From Desulfurivibrio sp044068625 (lineage in GTDB: Bacteria > Desulfobacterota > Desulfobulbia > Desulfobulbales > Desulfurivibrionaceae), in contig NZ_JBIPKH010000003.1 in assembly GCF_044068625.1 (NCBI RefSeq), forward strand, positions 62,001 through 126,000: a stretch of 64,000 bases of DNA, given 5' to 3'. Of the stretch, positions 1 to 9,369 are shown in pieces. The notes below the pieces were generated by a model, which was not told where the DNA came from, ran no database searches, and was given only the letters and a program-made list of their open reading frames with translations. How positions within the stretch are numbered: the stretch's first letter is position 1; each line of letters begins with the position of its first letter. The translations under genes were made by a program, and so were the position numbers.

Positions 1-1524
1 CAGGCCGATGGTGGAGAAGTGGTTCTCCCAGAAGCGGCCGAAGCGCTGCTCCACCTGGCGCAGATAGTAGCGGGTGTAGGGGTAAAGCCCCTTGGCGGTG
101 AAGTTTTCCAGCACCTTGCGCTTGGTTTCCAGCGAGGTGCGGGCGATCTCCATCAGCCGGTCCAGGCGGCGGAAAAAGTCGGCTTCGTCGTCGGCCTGAT
201 AGCCCAGGGCGGCCATATTGATGGTCACCACCCCGATGGAGCCGGTCAGGGGATTGGCCCCGAAGAGGCCGCCGCCCCGTTTCTCCAGCTCCCGGGTGTC
301 AAGGCGCAGGCGGCAGCACATGGAGCGGGCATCGTCGGGACTGAGGTCGGAGTTGACGAAGTTGGCGAAATAGGGCAGCCCGTAGCGGGCGGTGATTTTC
401 CAGAGACTATCCAGGCCGGGGTCGTCCCAGTTGAAATCGGCGGTGATATTGTAAGTGGGGATGGGAAAGGTAAAGGCCCGCCCCTTGCTGTCGCCGGCGG
501 CCATCACCTCGAGAAAGGCCTGGTTGAGCAGGTTCATCTCGGCCTGGTGGTCGCCGTAGACGCTCTCCTGCTCGTCGCCGCCGATGATCACCGGCGCCTC
601 CCGGAGGCTCGTCGGTGGTTGCAGATCCATGGTCAGGTTGGTGAAGGGGGTCTGGAAACCCACCCGGGTGGGCACATTGAGGTTGAAGACAAACTCCTGC
701 AGGGCCTGCTTGATTTCGCGATAGCCCAGCCCGTCGGCCCGGATAAAGGGGGCCAGCAGGGTGTCGAAGCTGGCAAAGGCCTGGGCCCCGGCCGCCTCCC
801 CCTGGAGGGTGTAGAAGAAGTTGACGATCTGGCCCAGAGCGCTGCGGAAATGCCGGGCCGGGCCGCTCTCCGCCTTGCCCGGCGCCCCGGTGAACCCCTG
901 CTTGAGCAGGTCCCGCAGGTCCCAGCCCACGCAGTAAACCGAGAGCTGGCCGAGGTCGTGGAGATGAAGATCGCCGGCCAGGTGAGCCTGGCGCACCTCG
1001 GCGGGATAGATCTTGTTGAGCCAGTAGTTTTTGCTCACCTCGCTGGAGATGTAGTTGTTCAGGCCCTGCAGCGAGTAGGACATATTGGAGTTTTCCTGGA
1101 CCTGCCAGTCCAGCTTCTGGAGATAGCCGTCGATCAGGTCCAGATCGGTGCGGGTCACCATCTCTCGGAGCCGGGCATGCTGGTCCCGGTAGAGGATATA
1201 GGCCTTGGTCGTCTGCTTGTAGGCGGAGGAGAGCAGCACCTCCTCCACCAGGTCCTGAACCTCCTCCACGGTGGGCGGCGCCGGCTCCGCCCCGTGGTCG
1301 GCGGCAAAGAGGTTCTGGGCGATGGCCAGCACCTGCATGGTGAGCCGGCGGGCCTCGGGCCGGCCGATCTCACCGGTGGCCAGTCCCGCCTTGTGGATGG
1401 CGGCGGTGATCTTTTCCGCCTGGAAGGGTACCAGTTGCCGGTTGCGTTTGCGGATCGAAGTGAACAGTTGGGGCGGTTGGCCGGCCGGGGTGGCGGCCAT
1501 GGCTGGGGGGGAAATCGGGGGCAT
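1..1524 (-). CDS. nrdD: Anaerobic (class III) ribonucleoside-triphosphate reductase, 3' end outside window
   Basis: Reduces ribonucleoside triphosphates to deoxyribonucleotides through a glycyl radical, in the cytoplasm. The visible N-terminal 508 residues start with an ATP-cone (about residues 22-110; RKRNRQLVPFQAEKI). The class III core follows: NMSYSLQGLNNYISSEV, HLHDLGQLSVYCVGWD, FFYTLQGEAAGAQAF, FNLNVPTRVGFQTPF and FTFPIPTYNIT. The C-terminal glycyl-radical site lies beyond the left edge. The ATG at 1524 was chosen because AAAGGAG precedes it at good spacing. A cobalamin riboswitch and a sigma-70-like promoter lie directly upstream, so this B12-independent enzyme is probably expressed when corrinoid is scarce, presumably replacing a class II enzyme encoded elsewhere. 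Long opposite-strand reading frames here are GC-driven shadows. Confidence 0.93.
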   Translation of the reverse strand, partial: MPPISPPAMAATPAGQPPQLFTSIRKRNRQLVPFQAEKITAAIHKAGLATGEIGRPEARRLTMQVLAIAQNLFAADHGAEPAPPTVEEVQDLVEEVLLSSAYKQTTKAYILYRDQHARLREMVTRTDLDLIDGYLQKLDWQVQENSNMSYSLQGLNNYISSEVSKNYWLNKIYPAEVRQAHLAGDLHLHDLGQLSVYCVGWDLRDLLKQGFTGAPGKAESGPARHFRSALGQIVNFFYTLQGEAAGAQAFASFDTLLAPFIRADGLGYREIKQALQEFVFNLNVPTRVGFQTPFTNLTMDLQPPTSLREAPVIIGGDEQESVYGDHQAEMNLLNQAFLEVMAAGDSKGRAFTFPIPTYNITADFNWDDPGLDSLWKITARYGLPYFANFVNSDLSPDDARSMCCRLRLDTRELEKRGGGLFGANPLTGSIGVVTINMAALGYQADDEADFFRRLDRLMEIARTSLETKRKVLENFTAKGLYPYTRYYLRQVEQRFGRFWENHFSTIGL

Positions 1525-1593
1525 AACGCTCTCCTTTGCGCGAGGCAGCGAAGTGATCATGGCCGACCCCAGGCAACCCGGGGCCGGCGGTTT

Positions 1594-1768
1594 CACGGCA
1601 GGTCTTCGGACTTTCGGGCGGAGTGCTATCTACTGGTTATCCCTTCCCGGCCCCTGGCCAGTGGTTCCGATAACGTTCGTTCCCGATTACCGCTGCGCGA
1701 CAGTTCCGGATTCACACCGGATTCCCTTTTCGTTCCGGCCCGTAACCAACGGGGCGGAAACCGCTTGC
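1594..1768 (-). promoter_or_regulatory. Cobalamin riboswitch (nrdD leader)
   Basis: Read on the minus strand, the leader shows the conserved cobalamin-aptamer blocks GGGAATCCGGTGTGAATCC, GAACTGTCGCGCAGCGGTAA, a variant B12 box (ACCACTG, then GGGAAGG) and GAAGACCTGCCG near the 3' end. No hairpin followed by a T-run lies between it and the nrdD start. A GC-rich hairpin (about 1563-1590) is the only visible expression platform, so control may be translational. Confidence 0.93.
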
Positions 1769-1773
1769 CCCAC

Positions 1774-1802
1774 TATATATCGCGCTACGGGCCGGCAGTC
1801 AA
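1774..1802 (-). promoter_or_regulatory. Sigma-70-type promoter for the nrdD riboswitch transcript
   Basis: On the minus strand TTGACT (1802-1797) is separated by 17 bp from TATATA (1779-1774). Initiation about 7 bp downstream would place the aptamer at the 5' end of the RNA. Confidence 0.7.
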
Positions 1803-1836
1803 CACAAAATATGGTAGGTTAAGGGGGAGGGGATGC

Positions 1837-2652
1837 TTAAAGGGAGCGGTGTTTTTCCGGAATCGGCATTATCCGGGGTACCCCGCCCATGGGGTTCTCG
1901 TCCACCATCAGGGCGCAACGGTAGCACTTTTCCAGCCGCTCCCGGTTGAGGACCGTGGCCGGCGACCCCAGCCCCGCCAGTTTGCCGCCATCCAGCAGGA
2001 GCAGCCGGTGACCGTACATGGCGGCCAGGTTGAGGTCGTGGGAGACCATCACCACCGTGACCCCCTGTTCCCGGCGCAGCCGTTCCAGCAGATCGAGGAT
2101 CATGATCTGATGGGCCGGATCCAGGGCGGCGGTGGGTTCATCCAGCAGCAGCAGGCGCGGGCGGCGGCAGAGGGCCTGGGCGATGAAGACCCGCTGACGC
2201 TCGCCGCCGCTGAGCTGGTCCAGGCGGCGACCGGCCAGATGATCGACCCCGGTGAAGGCCATGGCCTCGGCCGCCAGCCGGCGATCCTCCTTTTTCTCCA
2301 GCTCCCAGGGGCGCAGGTGGGGCGCGCGGCCCATCAGCACCGTTTCCGCCACCTTGAAGGGAAAATCCACGGGGATCTGCTGGGGCAGCATCGCCACCCG
2401 GCGGGCGAAGAGTCGGCGATTGACCTTGGTGGGATTATGGCCCAGGATGGCGATCTCCCCGCTGGTGGGGGGCAGCAATCCGGCCAGCAGGCGGATCAGC
2501 GAGCTCTTGCCGCTGCCGTTGGGGCCGATCACCAGGAAAAATTCCCCCTCCTCCACCGTGAAGTAGAGGCGATGGAGAACCGGCTGGCCGTTATAGGCCA
2601 GGCTCAGGTCGGTTACCCGGATCGCTTCCCTGCCGGTCGCCGTGGCCTTCAT
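1837..2652 (-). CDS. btuD: Cobalamin ABC importer, ATP-binding protein
   Basis: Cytoplasmic ATPase of a BtuCD-F type importer (FecCD/BtuCD class), 271 residues and full length. Walker A is GPNGSGKSS, followed by a Q-loop (MLPQQ), the signature LSGGERQR, Walker B LLLLDEPTAALD and the switch His in VSHDLNLA. The start ATG overlaps the permease stop codon (ATGA at 2649-2652), so translation is probably coupled. It is the last gene of the riboswitch-controlled btuB operon, which supports a corrinoid rather than siderophore substrate. FecCD-class ATPases cannot be told apart by sequence alone. Confidence 0.87.
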   Translation of the reverse strand: MKATATGREAIRVTDLSLAYNGQPVLHRLYFTVEEGEFFLVIGPNGSGKSSLIRLLAGLLPPTSGEIAILGHNPTKVNRRLFARRVAMLPQQIPVDFPFKVAETVLMGRAPHLRPWELEKKEDRRLAAEAMAFTGVDHLAGRRLDQLSGGERQRVFIAQALCRRPRLLLLDEPTAALDPAHQIMILDLLERLRREQGVTVVMVSHDLNLAAMYGHRLLLLDGGKLAGLGSPATVLNRERLEKCYRCALMVDENPMGGVPRIMPIPEKHRSL

Positions 2653-3659
2653 GTCCGTGATTTCCAGAGGAGAAAGATAAAGAGCGGGGCGCCGATCAGG
2701 GCGGTGACGATCCCCACCGGCATCTCGCCGCCGGTGGGCAGGGAGCGGGCCAGCAGGTCGCAGAGGATCAAGTAGGCCGCCCCGCCCAGCAGGCAGGCGG
2801 GAATCAGCAGCCGATGGTCGGGGCCGGCCAGCATCCGGAAAATATGGGGCACCACCAGGCCGACAAAGCCGATCAGCCCGGCCTGGCTGACCACGATCCC
2901 CACCATGAAGGAGGTCATGGTCAGCAGCAGCAGGGAAACATTGCGGACCCCCACCCCCAGACCGGCGGCGGAATCGCGCCCCAGCAGCAGCAGGTTCAGG
3001 GTCCGGGCCAGCAGGGAGATCACCAGCATGGCCGGCAGCAGCAGCAGCAGGATGGGGAGATGGTGCAGGTCGGCCCGGGAGAGATCGCCCATCAGCCAGA
3101 AGAGGATGGTGCGCAGCTGATCGTCCTGGCTTATGGCCAGCAGCAGCATGATCAGCGAGCCGCAAAAGGCGTTCATCATCACCCCGCCCAGGAGCAGGGT
3201 GTCCTTGCCGCCGCCGCTTTGGCTGCCGGCGATGGCCAGCACCAGCAGCAGGGTGGCCATGCCGCCGGCAAAGGCCAGCAGGGTAACCCCGGGGAAGTTG
3301 GCCAGGCCGGCCATCATCCCCAGAATCGCCCCCACCGCCGCCCCGCCGCTCAGCCCCAGGATATAGGGTTCGGCCAAGGGGTTGCGGAGCAGGGCCTGGA
3401 AAATCAGGCCGCCCAGGGCCAGGGTGGCGCCGGCGGCCGCGGCCATCACCACCCGGGGCAGGCGGATCTGCCAGATAATGGCGGCGGTGACCGGGTCGGC
3501 GCTCTCGGGTTTGGTCAGCAGCAGCCACAGATCGGAGGGGGAGAGGCCCGATGAGCCGCCGCTCAAGCCCAGGAAAACGGCGCCGGCCAGCAGCAGGCCG
3601 CCGCCGAGCAGCAGCAGGGGCAAGGTTTTAAGCAGTGAGGGAAAGTGGGAGGTGGTCAT
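2649..3659 (-). CDS. btuC: Cobalamin ABC importer, permease
   Basis: Inner-membrane permease of the FecCD/BtuC family, about 336 residues with roughly nine to ten hydrophobic segments. Family features are the N-terminal WQIRLPRVVMAAAAGATLALGG block, NPLAEPYILGLSGGAAVGA, and LIGFVGLVVPHIFRM near the C-terminus, which lies by the ATPase-coupling region. ATG 3659 was chosen because an earlier in-frame start at 3698 would run into the upstream btuF gene. It overlaps btuD by four bases. It is predicted to move cobalamin or cobinamide delivered by BtuF into the cytoplasm. Confidence 0.86.
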   Translation of the reverse strand: MTTSHFPSLLKTLPLLLLGGGLLLAGAVFLGLSGGSSGLSPSDLWLLLTKPESADPVTAAIIWQIRLPRVVMAAAAGATLALGGLIFQALLRNPLAEPYILGLSGGAAVGAILGMMAGLANFPGVTLLAFAGGMATLLLVLAIAGSQSGGGKDTLLLGGVMMNAFCGSLIMLLLAISQDDQLRTILFWLMGDLSRADLHHLPILLLLLPAMLVISLLARTLNLLLLGRDSAAGLGVGVRNVSLLLLTMTSFMVGIVVSQAGLIGFVGLVVPHIFRMLAGPDHRLLIPACLLGGAAYLILCDLLARSLPTGGEMPVGIVTALIGAPLFIFLLWKSRT

Positions 3660-3672
3660 GGCTGGAGCGACC

Positions 3673-4608
3673 TTATTTGATTTCCGGCCGCGGGTCAAGT
3701 CCGGGATCGACCGGGGGAAAGAGTTGGGGTTGGATCAGGCGGGCCAGGGTCTCCAGACCGTCCACCAGGCGATTGGTGGGGCGGTCGAACAGGTCGGCAT
3801 CCACCACGTGGATTCGGCCGCTTTGCACCACCTCCAGCTGGGGCCAGCGCTGCCATTGCCGGAGCAGCTCCTCGGGGCTCTGGCCCCCGGCCATGGAGGT
3901 GATGATCACCACCTCCGGCTGCAGCCGCAGGATCTCCTCCCAGCCGAAACGGGGATAGGGAGGGCCCCCGGCGGCGGCGTTGCGGCCGCCGGCCCGGACA
4001 ATCAACTCATGGAGGAAGGTCTGCTCGCCGACGCTGACCATGGGTTCGGCATCGACCTGAAAAAAGACCAGCGGCCGCTGCCGGGCCGCCGCCACCCGGC
4101 CCTCGATCTCGGCCAGACGCCCGGTCATGGCGGTGACGATCTCGGCGGCGACGGGTTCGGCGCCCAGTACTGCGCCCAAAGCCAGTAAGGTGTTCTTGAT
4201 TTCGTCCAGGTTACGGGGGTCCAGGGCAAAAACCGGGATTCCCAATCGCTGGAGCCGCTCGATCAGTTGGCGGGGGTTGCCGTCGCGGGTGGCCAGGACC
4301 AGGTCGGGGCGATGGGCCACGATCCGTTCCAGGTCGGGATGGACGTAGGAGCCGATCCGGGGCAGCTCCTTGGCGGCGGGGGGGTAGTTGCTGAATTCGG
4401 GAGTGGCCAGCAGCAGCTCTTGCCGCTGGAGGGCGAAGACCATTTCGGTGATGCTGGGGGCCAGGGAGATTACCCGTTGGGGGGTAACCGGCAGCCGGAC
4501 CAGGCGCCCGGTGGGGTCGGTCAATTCCCGGATTTCGCCGGAGATTGCCCCGCCCGGCAGCCCCACCAGCAGCAGCAGGATTATGATCTGTCCAAGCCAA
4601 AAAGGCAT
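3673..4608 (-). CDS. btuF: Periplasmic cobalamin-binding protein
   Basis: Class III periplasmic solute-binding protein, 311 residues, with an N-terminal signal peptide (hydrophobic residues 4-22). BtuF-like hallmarks are RVISLAPSITEMVFAL, the HRPDLVLATRDGN segment and a long helix joining two lobes. It should capture corrinoid in the periplasm and dock on BtuC. It lies 13 bp upstream of the permease start and downstream of tonB, in an operon led by btuB and a cobalamin riboswitch. That context favours cobalamin over iron chelates. Confidence 0.86.
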   Translation of the reverse strand: MPFWLGQIIILLLLVGLPGGAISGEIRELTDPTGRLVRLPVTPQRVISLAPSITEMVFALQRQELLLATPEFSNYPPAAKELPRIGSYVHPDLERIVAHRPDLVLATRDGNPRQLIERLQRLGIPVFALDPRNLDEIKNTLLALGAVLGAEPVAAEIVTAMTGRLAEIEGRVAAARQRPLVFFQVDAEPMVSVGEQTFLHELIVRAGGRNAAAGGPPYPRFGWEEILRLQPEVVIITSMAGGQSPEELLRQWQRWPQLEVVQSGRIHVVDADLFDRPTNRLVDGLETLARLIQPQLFPPVDPGLDPRPEIK

Positions 4609-4690
4609 CGTCTTATCTTCCCCTTAATTTATTGGTAAACCTCTCGCGAGGGCCGACAACCTGTTGCTTTAACGGGCTGTAAACGTTCAG

Positions 4691-5481
<791 letters not shown>

Positions 5482-5485
<4 letters not shown>

Positions 5486-5898
5486 GGTCCGTCCGGGGCC
5501 TCGGCCTGCAGGGAGATCCGTTCGATTCCCGCCTGGCGGATCAGGTCCAGCACCCGAAAAAGCTGCTGGTAGTCGAGATCGCGGTCGCCGAAGAGCAGCA
5601 CCGTGGGCTGGGGTTGCTCCGCGGCCCTTGCCGTCAGGGTCTCCCGTAGCGCGGTGGGGGTAATGGGCCGCCGGTTTAAAAGCAGGGTGCCGTCGGCCAG
5701 GAGATTGATGGTCAGCCGACTGTCGCTCTCCACGGTGGTGGCCGCCGCCTGGGGCAGCACCACCGGCAGCCCTCGATGGACCGCCATGGAGAGCATGGCA
5801 TAGATAAAGACCACCAGCACCAGGAAGACGATATCGATCAGCGGCAGCATCTCGATCCGGGCCTTTTTCAGGCCGATATGGGCCGGGTTGAGCTTCAT
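5482..5898 (-). CDS. exbD: Biopolymer transport protein ExbD
   Basis: Proton-channel subunit of the TonB-ExbB-ExbD motor, 138 residues. It has one N-terminal transmembrane helix containing the conserved Asp (MLPLIDIVFLVLVVFI, residues 18-33) and a periplasmic domain ending in DLDYQQLFRVLDLIRQAG. The stop overlaps the tonB start and the start overlaps the exbB stop, both as ATGA, giving a tightly coupled exbB-exbD-tonB set. Confidence 0.92.
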
Positions 5899-6521
5899 GG
5901 CCGGTGGGCGCCCCGCTCGTGCATGGTCAGCTTCTGGTAAACGATCTCCAGGCTGGTGGCGTATTTTTCGATGCCGCGGGCGGCGTTCTCCACCCGGGCG
6001 TTGAAATAGTTGTAGGGAAAGACCGCGAAGATGGCGATACTGAGCCCGGCGGCGGTGGTGATCAGGGCCTGGGCGATGCCGGCGGTCACCGCCCGGGGTT
6101 CTTCGATCCCCACCGAGCCGATCATCTCAAAGGAGTTGATGATCCCCACCACCGTGCCCAGAATCCCCAGCAGCGGGGCCACGGTGATCATGGTATCCAG
6201 GGCCCCCATATAACGGCGCATCTTTTTCAGCTCGTCACCGGCCGCCGCCTCCATCGCCTTGGTGGGGGAAAACTCCCGGTGGAGAATGCCGCTGATCAGC
6301 ACCCGGATCACATAATCCCGGCTGCCGGCCGCCTTTTCCCGGATCGTTTCCCACCGGCCCCGCCGCGAAAGCTCCAGCACCTCGTCCACCAGCTCCCGCC
6401 GACGATGGTAGTCCAGCACAATCCAGAAGATGGCCCGCTCGATCACCACCGTCAGCATGATGAGCGAGCAGGCCAGCAGGGGATACATCAGCGGCCCGCC
6501 ACTGCGAAACAGCTCCAGCAT
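5895..6521 (-). CDS. exbB: MotA/TolQ/ExbB proton channel protein
   Basis: Inner-membrane proton channel of the TonB motor, 208 residues with three predicted transmembrane helices: near the N-terminus (LMYPLLACSLIMLTVVI), at about 113-133 (APLLGILGTVVGIINSF) and at about 150-172. The central LLGILGTVVG block is the family hallmark. It lies 18 bp downstream of btuB and overlaps exbD by four bases. Confidence 0.92.
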   Translation of the reverse strand: MLELFRSGGPLMYPLLACSLIMLTVVIERAIFWIVLDYHRRRELVDEVLELSRRGRWETIREKAAGSRDYVIRVLISGILHREFSPTKAMEAAAGDELKKMRRYMGALDTMITVAPLLGILGTVVGIINSFEMIGSVGIEEPRAVTAGIAQALITTAAGLSIAIFAVFPYNYFNARVENAARGIEKYATSLEIVYQKLTMHERGAHRP

Positions 6522-6539
6522 TTACCGTTCTCCTTCTCC

Positions 6540-8390
6540 TTAAAAGCTGTAGGTCAGGGTGGCAAAGGCGACCCGGCCGGGAGTGTTGTAGGTCGCCACC
6601 TCCTGGTACTCCTTGTCGAACAGGTTATCTATTTTACCCTGGAGCAGCAGGTTATCAAGGAGATCGTATTCGGCTCGCAGGTTGACGATGGTGTAACCGG
6701 AGAGCTTGACGGTGTTGGCGGTATCCTCATAGCGGGAGCTGTAGGTCCGGAGGGCCGTGCCGGCCCGCCAGCGTCCGAAATCGCCATCCAGGTCGATGGT
6801 GGCCATCCTTTTGGAGCGGCGGATCAACTGATTGCCGCTCTCCCGATCCTGGGGGTCCAGCAGGGTCAGGGTGGCGGCCAGTTGCCATACCCGGCTCAAA
6901 CGGTGGCCGCTTTCCAACTCCAGGCCGTCGATGCGGGCCTGGTTGATGTTGGAGGGCAGCCAGATCCCGCCGCCGGTGTCGGCCCAGGCGATCATGTTAT
7001 CGATTTCGGTGCGGAAAACCCCCAGCCGCCAGTAGCCCGAGCCATACTGTTGGCGCAGGGCCAGTTCATAGCTTTTGGATTTTTCCGGCTCCAGGGCTGG
7101 GTTGCCGCCCCAGGGCGAGTAGAGGTCGTTGAAGGTTGGGGCCCGGAAGGCGGTGCCGTAGCTGGCCGTCAGTCGCAGGTTACGGGGCAGGCGCAGGCCG
7201 TAGGCGACATTATAGGTGTTGTGGGTGCCGAACTGCTGGTTGTCCTCATGGCGTACCCCGGTCAGCAGATCGTGGGGGCCGAGATCGATCCGATGCTGGA
7301 GGTAGTAGCCGGTGGTATGGCGGCTGTCGCGATCATAGCTGTCGGAACTGTTGATCCGGTCCTTGAGATAGTCCACCCCCATGGTCAGCAGTTGGCTGGC
7401 GCCGATCAGCAGGTCATTCTGCCAGGCCAGCTGTTCTTTCTTGGTGTTGAAATGGGAGAAAAAAACGCCATTGAAGAAGTTTTTACCTTCGTCCCGGCTC
7501 TCCCCGCCCCGGAGGGTGATATCCCAGAAAGCAAGGGGGCGCAGTTGCAGGTTCAGCCCCAGATTTTGCTGGCGGAAATCGGTTTCTTCGGGGGTGCCGT
7601 CAAACTCATTGGTGCCGGCGGAGTAGAGGCCGTAAACCTCCACCTCGTTGCCCGGGGAGAAACGATGGCCCAGGCGCAGGCTGGCCGCCGCCTCCCGGTA
7701 GCCGTCCCGGTCCGGTTGGTTGGGGGTGTTGCCCCAGCCGCTGGGGGTGGGCACATCGTTGGCCTGGGCGTCGAACCCCCGGGAGCCCAGATGGGACAAG
7801 CCCACGCTGTAATGGCTGTCGCCGTACGGTCCGGAGAGGGCGGCCCGAACCTCGTGGGTTCCGTGGCTGCCGCCGCCCACGGCGACGCTGCCCTGTTGCT
7901 CGTCGCCGGCCTTGCGGGTGAAGATGTGGATAACCCCGCCCACCGCGTCGGAGCCGTAGAGGGTTGAGCGCGGCCCCCGGACCACTTCGATCCGTTCGAT
8001 CTGGCTTAAGGGGATATGTTGCAGCGCCGCTTCCCCCATGGTGGCCGAACCGACCCGCAGACCGTCGATCAACACCAGGGTGTGGGTGGTGGCGGTGCCG
8101 CGCAGATTGATCCCCGTGGTCTTGCCGAGCCCGCCCCGGCGGTTGAACTGTACTCCCGGCACGGCGGCCAGGGCATCGGCCAGGCTCTGATACTGGCCCC
8201 TTTCGATCTCCTCCCGGGTGATGACCGTGACCGCCGCCAAGGCTTCATCCACGGTTTCGGCGGTGCGGCTGGCGGTAACCACCACCTCCGCCAGGGGTTC
8301 GGCACTGGCGGCGGGGGGAGATTGGGCGATGGCGGGCAGAGGAGCCAGCAGCAGCGTGCCCAAGCCCAGAACTGTAAATTGCTTTTTCAT
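6540..8390 (-). CDS. btuB: TonB-dependent outer-membrane cobalamin receptor
   Basis: Outer-membrane receptor importing cobalamin, 616 residues, close to the usual BtuB length. A signal peptide ends near AIAQS, and a TonB box (EVVVTASR) follows. The plug domain (about 45-160) contains VPGVQFNRRGG, LVLIDGLRVGS, IERIEVVRGPRSTLYGSDA and GGVIHIFT. The rest is a 22-strand-type barrel ending in an aromatic residue (LTYSF). A cobalamin riboswitch with an intrinsic terminator lies upstream. It is the first gene of the seven-gene uptake operon running to btuD. Confidence 0.92.
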   Translation of the reverse strand: MKKQFTVLGLGTLLLAPLPAIAQSPPAASAEPLAEVVVTASRTAETVDEALAAVTVITREEIERGQYQSLADALAAVPGVQFNRRGGLGKTTGINLRGTATTHTLVLIDGLRVGSATMGEAALQHIPLSQIERIEVVRGPRSTLYGSDAVGGVIHIFTRKAGDEQQGSVAVGGGSHGTHEVRAALSGPYGDSHYSVGLSHLGSRGFDAQANDVPTPSGWGNTPNQPDRDGYREAAASLRLGHRFSPGNEVEVYGLYSAGTNEFDGTPEETDFRQQNLGLNLQLRPLAFWDITLRGGESRDEGKNFFNGVFFSHFNTKKEQLAWQNDLLIGASQLLTMGVDYLKDRINSSDSYDRDSRHTTGYYLQHRIDLGPHDLLTGVRHEDNQQFGTHNTYNVAYGLRLPRNLRLTASYGTAFRAPTFNDLYSPWGGNPALEPEKSKSYELALRQQYGSGYWRLGVFRTEIDNMIAWADTGGGIWLPSNINQARIDGLELESGHRLSRVWQLAATLTLLDPQDRESGNQLIRRSKRMATIDLDGDFGRWRAGTALRTYSSRYEDTANTVKLSGYTIVNLRAEYDLLDNLLLQGKIDNLFDKEYQEVATYNTPGRVAFATLTYSF

Positions 8391-8426
8391 TATGCAAACC
8401 CCTTGCTGGTTGTTCGGCGCCGGGGC

Positions 8427-8465
8427 AAAAAAAAACCGGACCGATAATTTAATATCGACCCGGGA
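8427..8465 (-). terminator. Intrinsic terminator of the btuB riboswitch
   Basis: On the minus strand an 11-bp stem (CCGGGTCGATA paired with TATCGGTCCGG, two G-T pairs) with a six-base loop is followed by nine T residues. It lies between aptamer and btuB, so it is the likely OFF structure formed when cobalamin is bound. A very similar element follows the cbiK riboswitch. Confidence 0.87.
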
Positions 8466-8526
8466 TTCCCTTTTTTATCCGCAAGATCGGCCGCTCAGCC
8501 CCGGTCCACGGGGGCTGCTTCCACGC

Positions 8527-8690
8527 TCCAGGCAGGTTTTCTGACTCTCGGTTCAGCCTACTTGCCGCGCCTTCCCGTTCGCGCTTTGGCGAACAGTGGC
8601 ATTCCTGCGGCTTTCGTCCCCGATTACAGCGGCGGGCCCGTTTCCGACTTACACGGAATTCCCTTTTATGCCCCAGCGGGCACCTGGATA
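8527..8690 (-). promoter_or_regulatory. Cobalamin riboswitch (btuB leader)
   Basis: The minus strand carries the standard aptamer blocks GGTGCCCGCTGGGGC, AAGGGAATTCCGTGTAAGTC, CCCGCCGCTGTAATCGGGG, the B12 box GCCACTG with GGGAAGG, and GAGAGTCAGAAAACCTGCCT. It controls the btuB-exbBD-tonB-btuFCD uptake operon by termination. Confidence 0.95.
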
Positions 8691-8704
8691 GTTCTGGGGG
8701 GCAA

Positions 8705-8732
8705 AGATCACGGAAAAGGCGGCAAAAGTCAA
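8705..8732 (-). promoter_or_regulatory. Sigma-70-type promoter for the btuB operon
   Basis: On the minus strand TTGACT (8732-8727) is followed after 16 bp by TGATCT (8710-8705), just upstream of the aptamer. The same CTTGACTTT context occurs upstream of the cbiK riboswitch. Confidence 0.5.
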
Positions 8733-8848
8733 GTTTTTTATCCGGGCGGCCCGGCCGGAGCAAAAAATCACTTGCGCCTACCTTCCTCAGCCAGCTAGCC
8801 TCAAGTTGAGGCCCTGTTTTCCCGCGCAACTTTTTTGAGGATACCGAG

Positions 8849-9214
8849 ATGAAACCAGTCCTGATCGCCCTCTCTTTGCTCGCCGCCCTGCTGCTGTCCG
8901 TCGGCTTTGTGTCCGCGGTGGACCAGGAACCGATCTATGGCAGCCAGCTCATGACCCAGCAGGAGCGCAATGAATTTCGCGAAAGAATGCGCGCCGCCCA
9001 AACCGCCGAGGAGCGGGAAAGGATTCGCAACGAACATCACGAGCGCATGCGGGAGCGGGCCAAGGCCCAAGGGGTGACCCTGCCCGACGAGCCCCCCGCC
9101 CGTGGCGGAGTCATGGCTCCCGGCGGCGGTATGGCTCCCGGTGGCGGTATGGGTCCCGGTGGCGGGATGGGTCCCGGTGGCGGGATGGGACCGGGGGGAG
9201 GGCGAGGACGCTGA
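8849..9214 (+). CDS. Small exported protein with Gly/Met/Pro-rich C-terminal repeats
   Basis: The 121-residue protein has a signal peptide (about 1-23), a charged helical middle (QQERNEFRERMRAAQTAEER, then more Arg/Glu/His) and a C-terminal tail of repeated GGGM-(A/G)-P units. The helical part resembles small conserved periplasmic proteins of unassigned function seen in many proteobacteria. The Met- and His-containing tail could bind metal, but that is inference. ATG 8849 is preceded by TTGAGG. It stands alone between the divergent btuB leader and the convergent diguanylate cyclase gene. Confidence 0.75.
   Translation: MKPVLIALSLLAALLLSVGFVSAVDQEPIYGSQLMTQQERNEFRERMRAAQTAEERERIRNEHHERMRERAKAQGVTLPDEPPARGGVMAPGGGMAPGGGMGPGGGMGPGGGMGPGGGRGR
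9106..9206. repeat. In-gene tandem repeat coding for GGGM-(A/G)-P units
   Basis: About five copies of an 18-base unit resembling CCCGGTGGCGGTATGGGT, each coding six residues, form the 3' end of the preceding gene. Confidence 0.8.
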
Positions 9215-9369
9215 AGTGATCTGTATGGAACCCATTGGGATTATCCATACTTCATCCAACTGGCAGCGATGCCGATTCAGGCCGAGGTCGGGATCGGCAT
9301 TGCTGGAACAGGCCCGAGACAGGGTGGCCGGTCGGAAATCGGATAACCGGTTGCAGGGTTAGCGGTTTT

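Noticed and set aside
19..2775. A 918-codon plus-strand open frame spanning nrdD and btuD
   Set aside because: No family similarity, low-complexity Gly/Ala/His-rich translation, and strong homologues on the opposite strand. High GC leaves antisense frames open.
2653..3528. N-terminal extension of btuD in the same frame, giving a 563-codon frame
   Set aside because: The extension is an antisense-like reading of the permease gene in another frame; the conserved ATPase begins at the ATG overlapping the permease stop.
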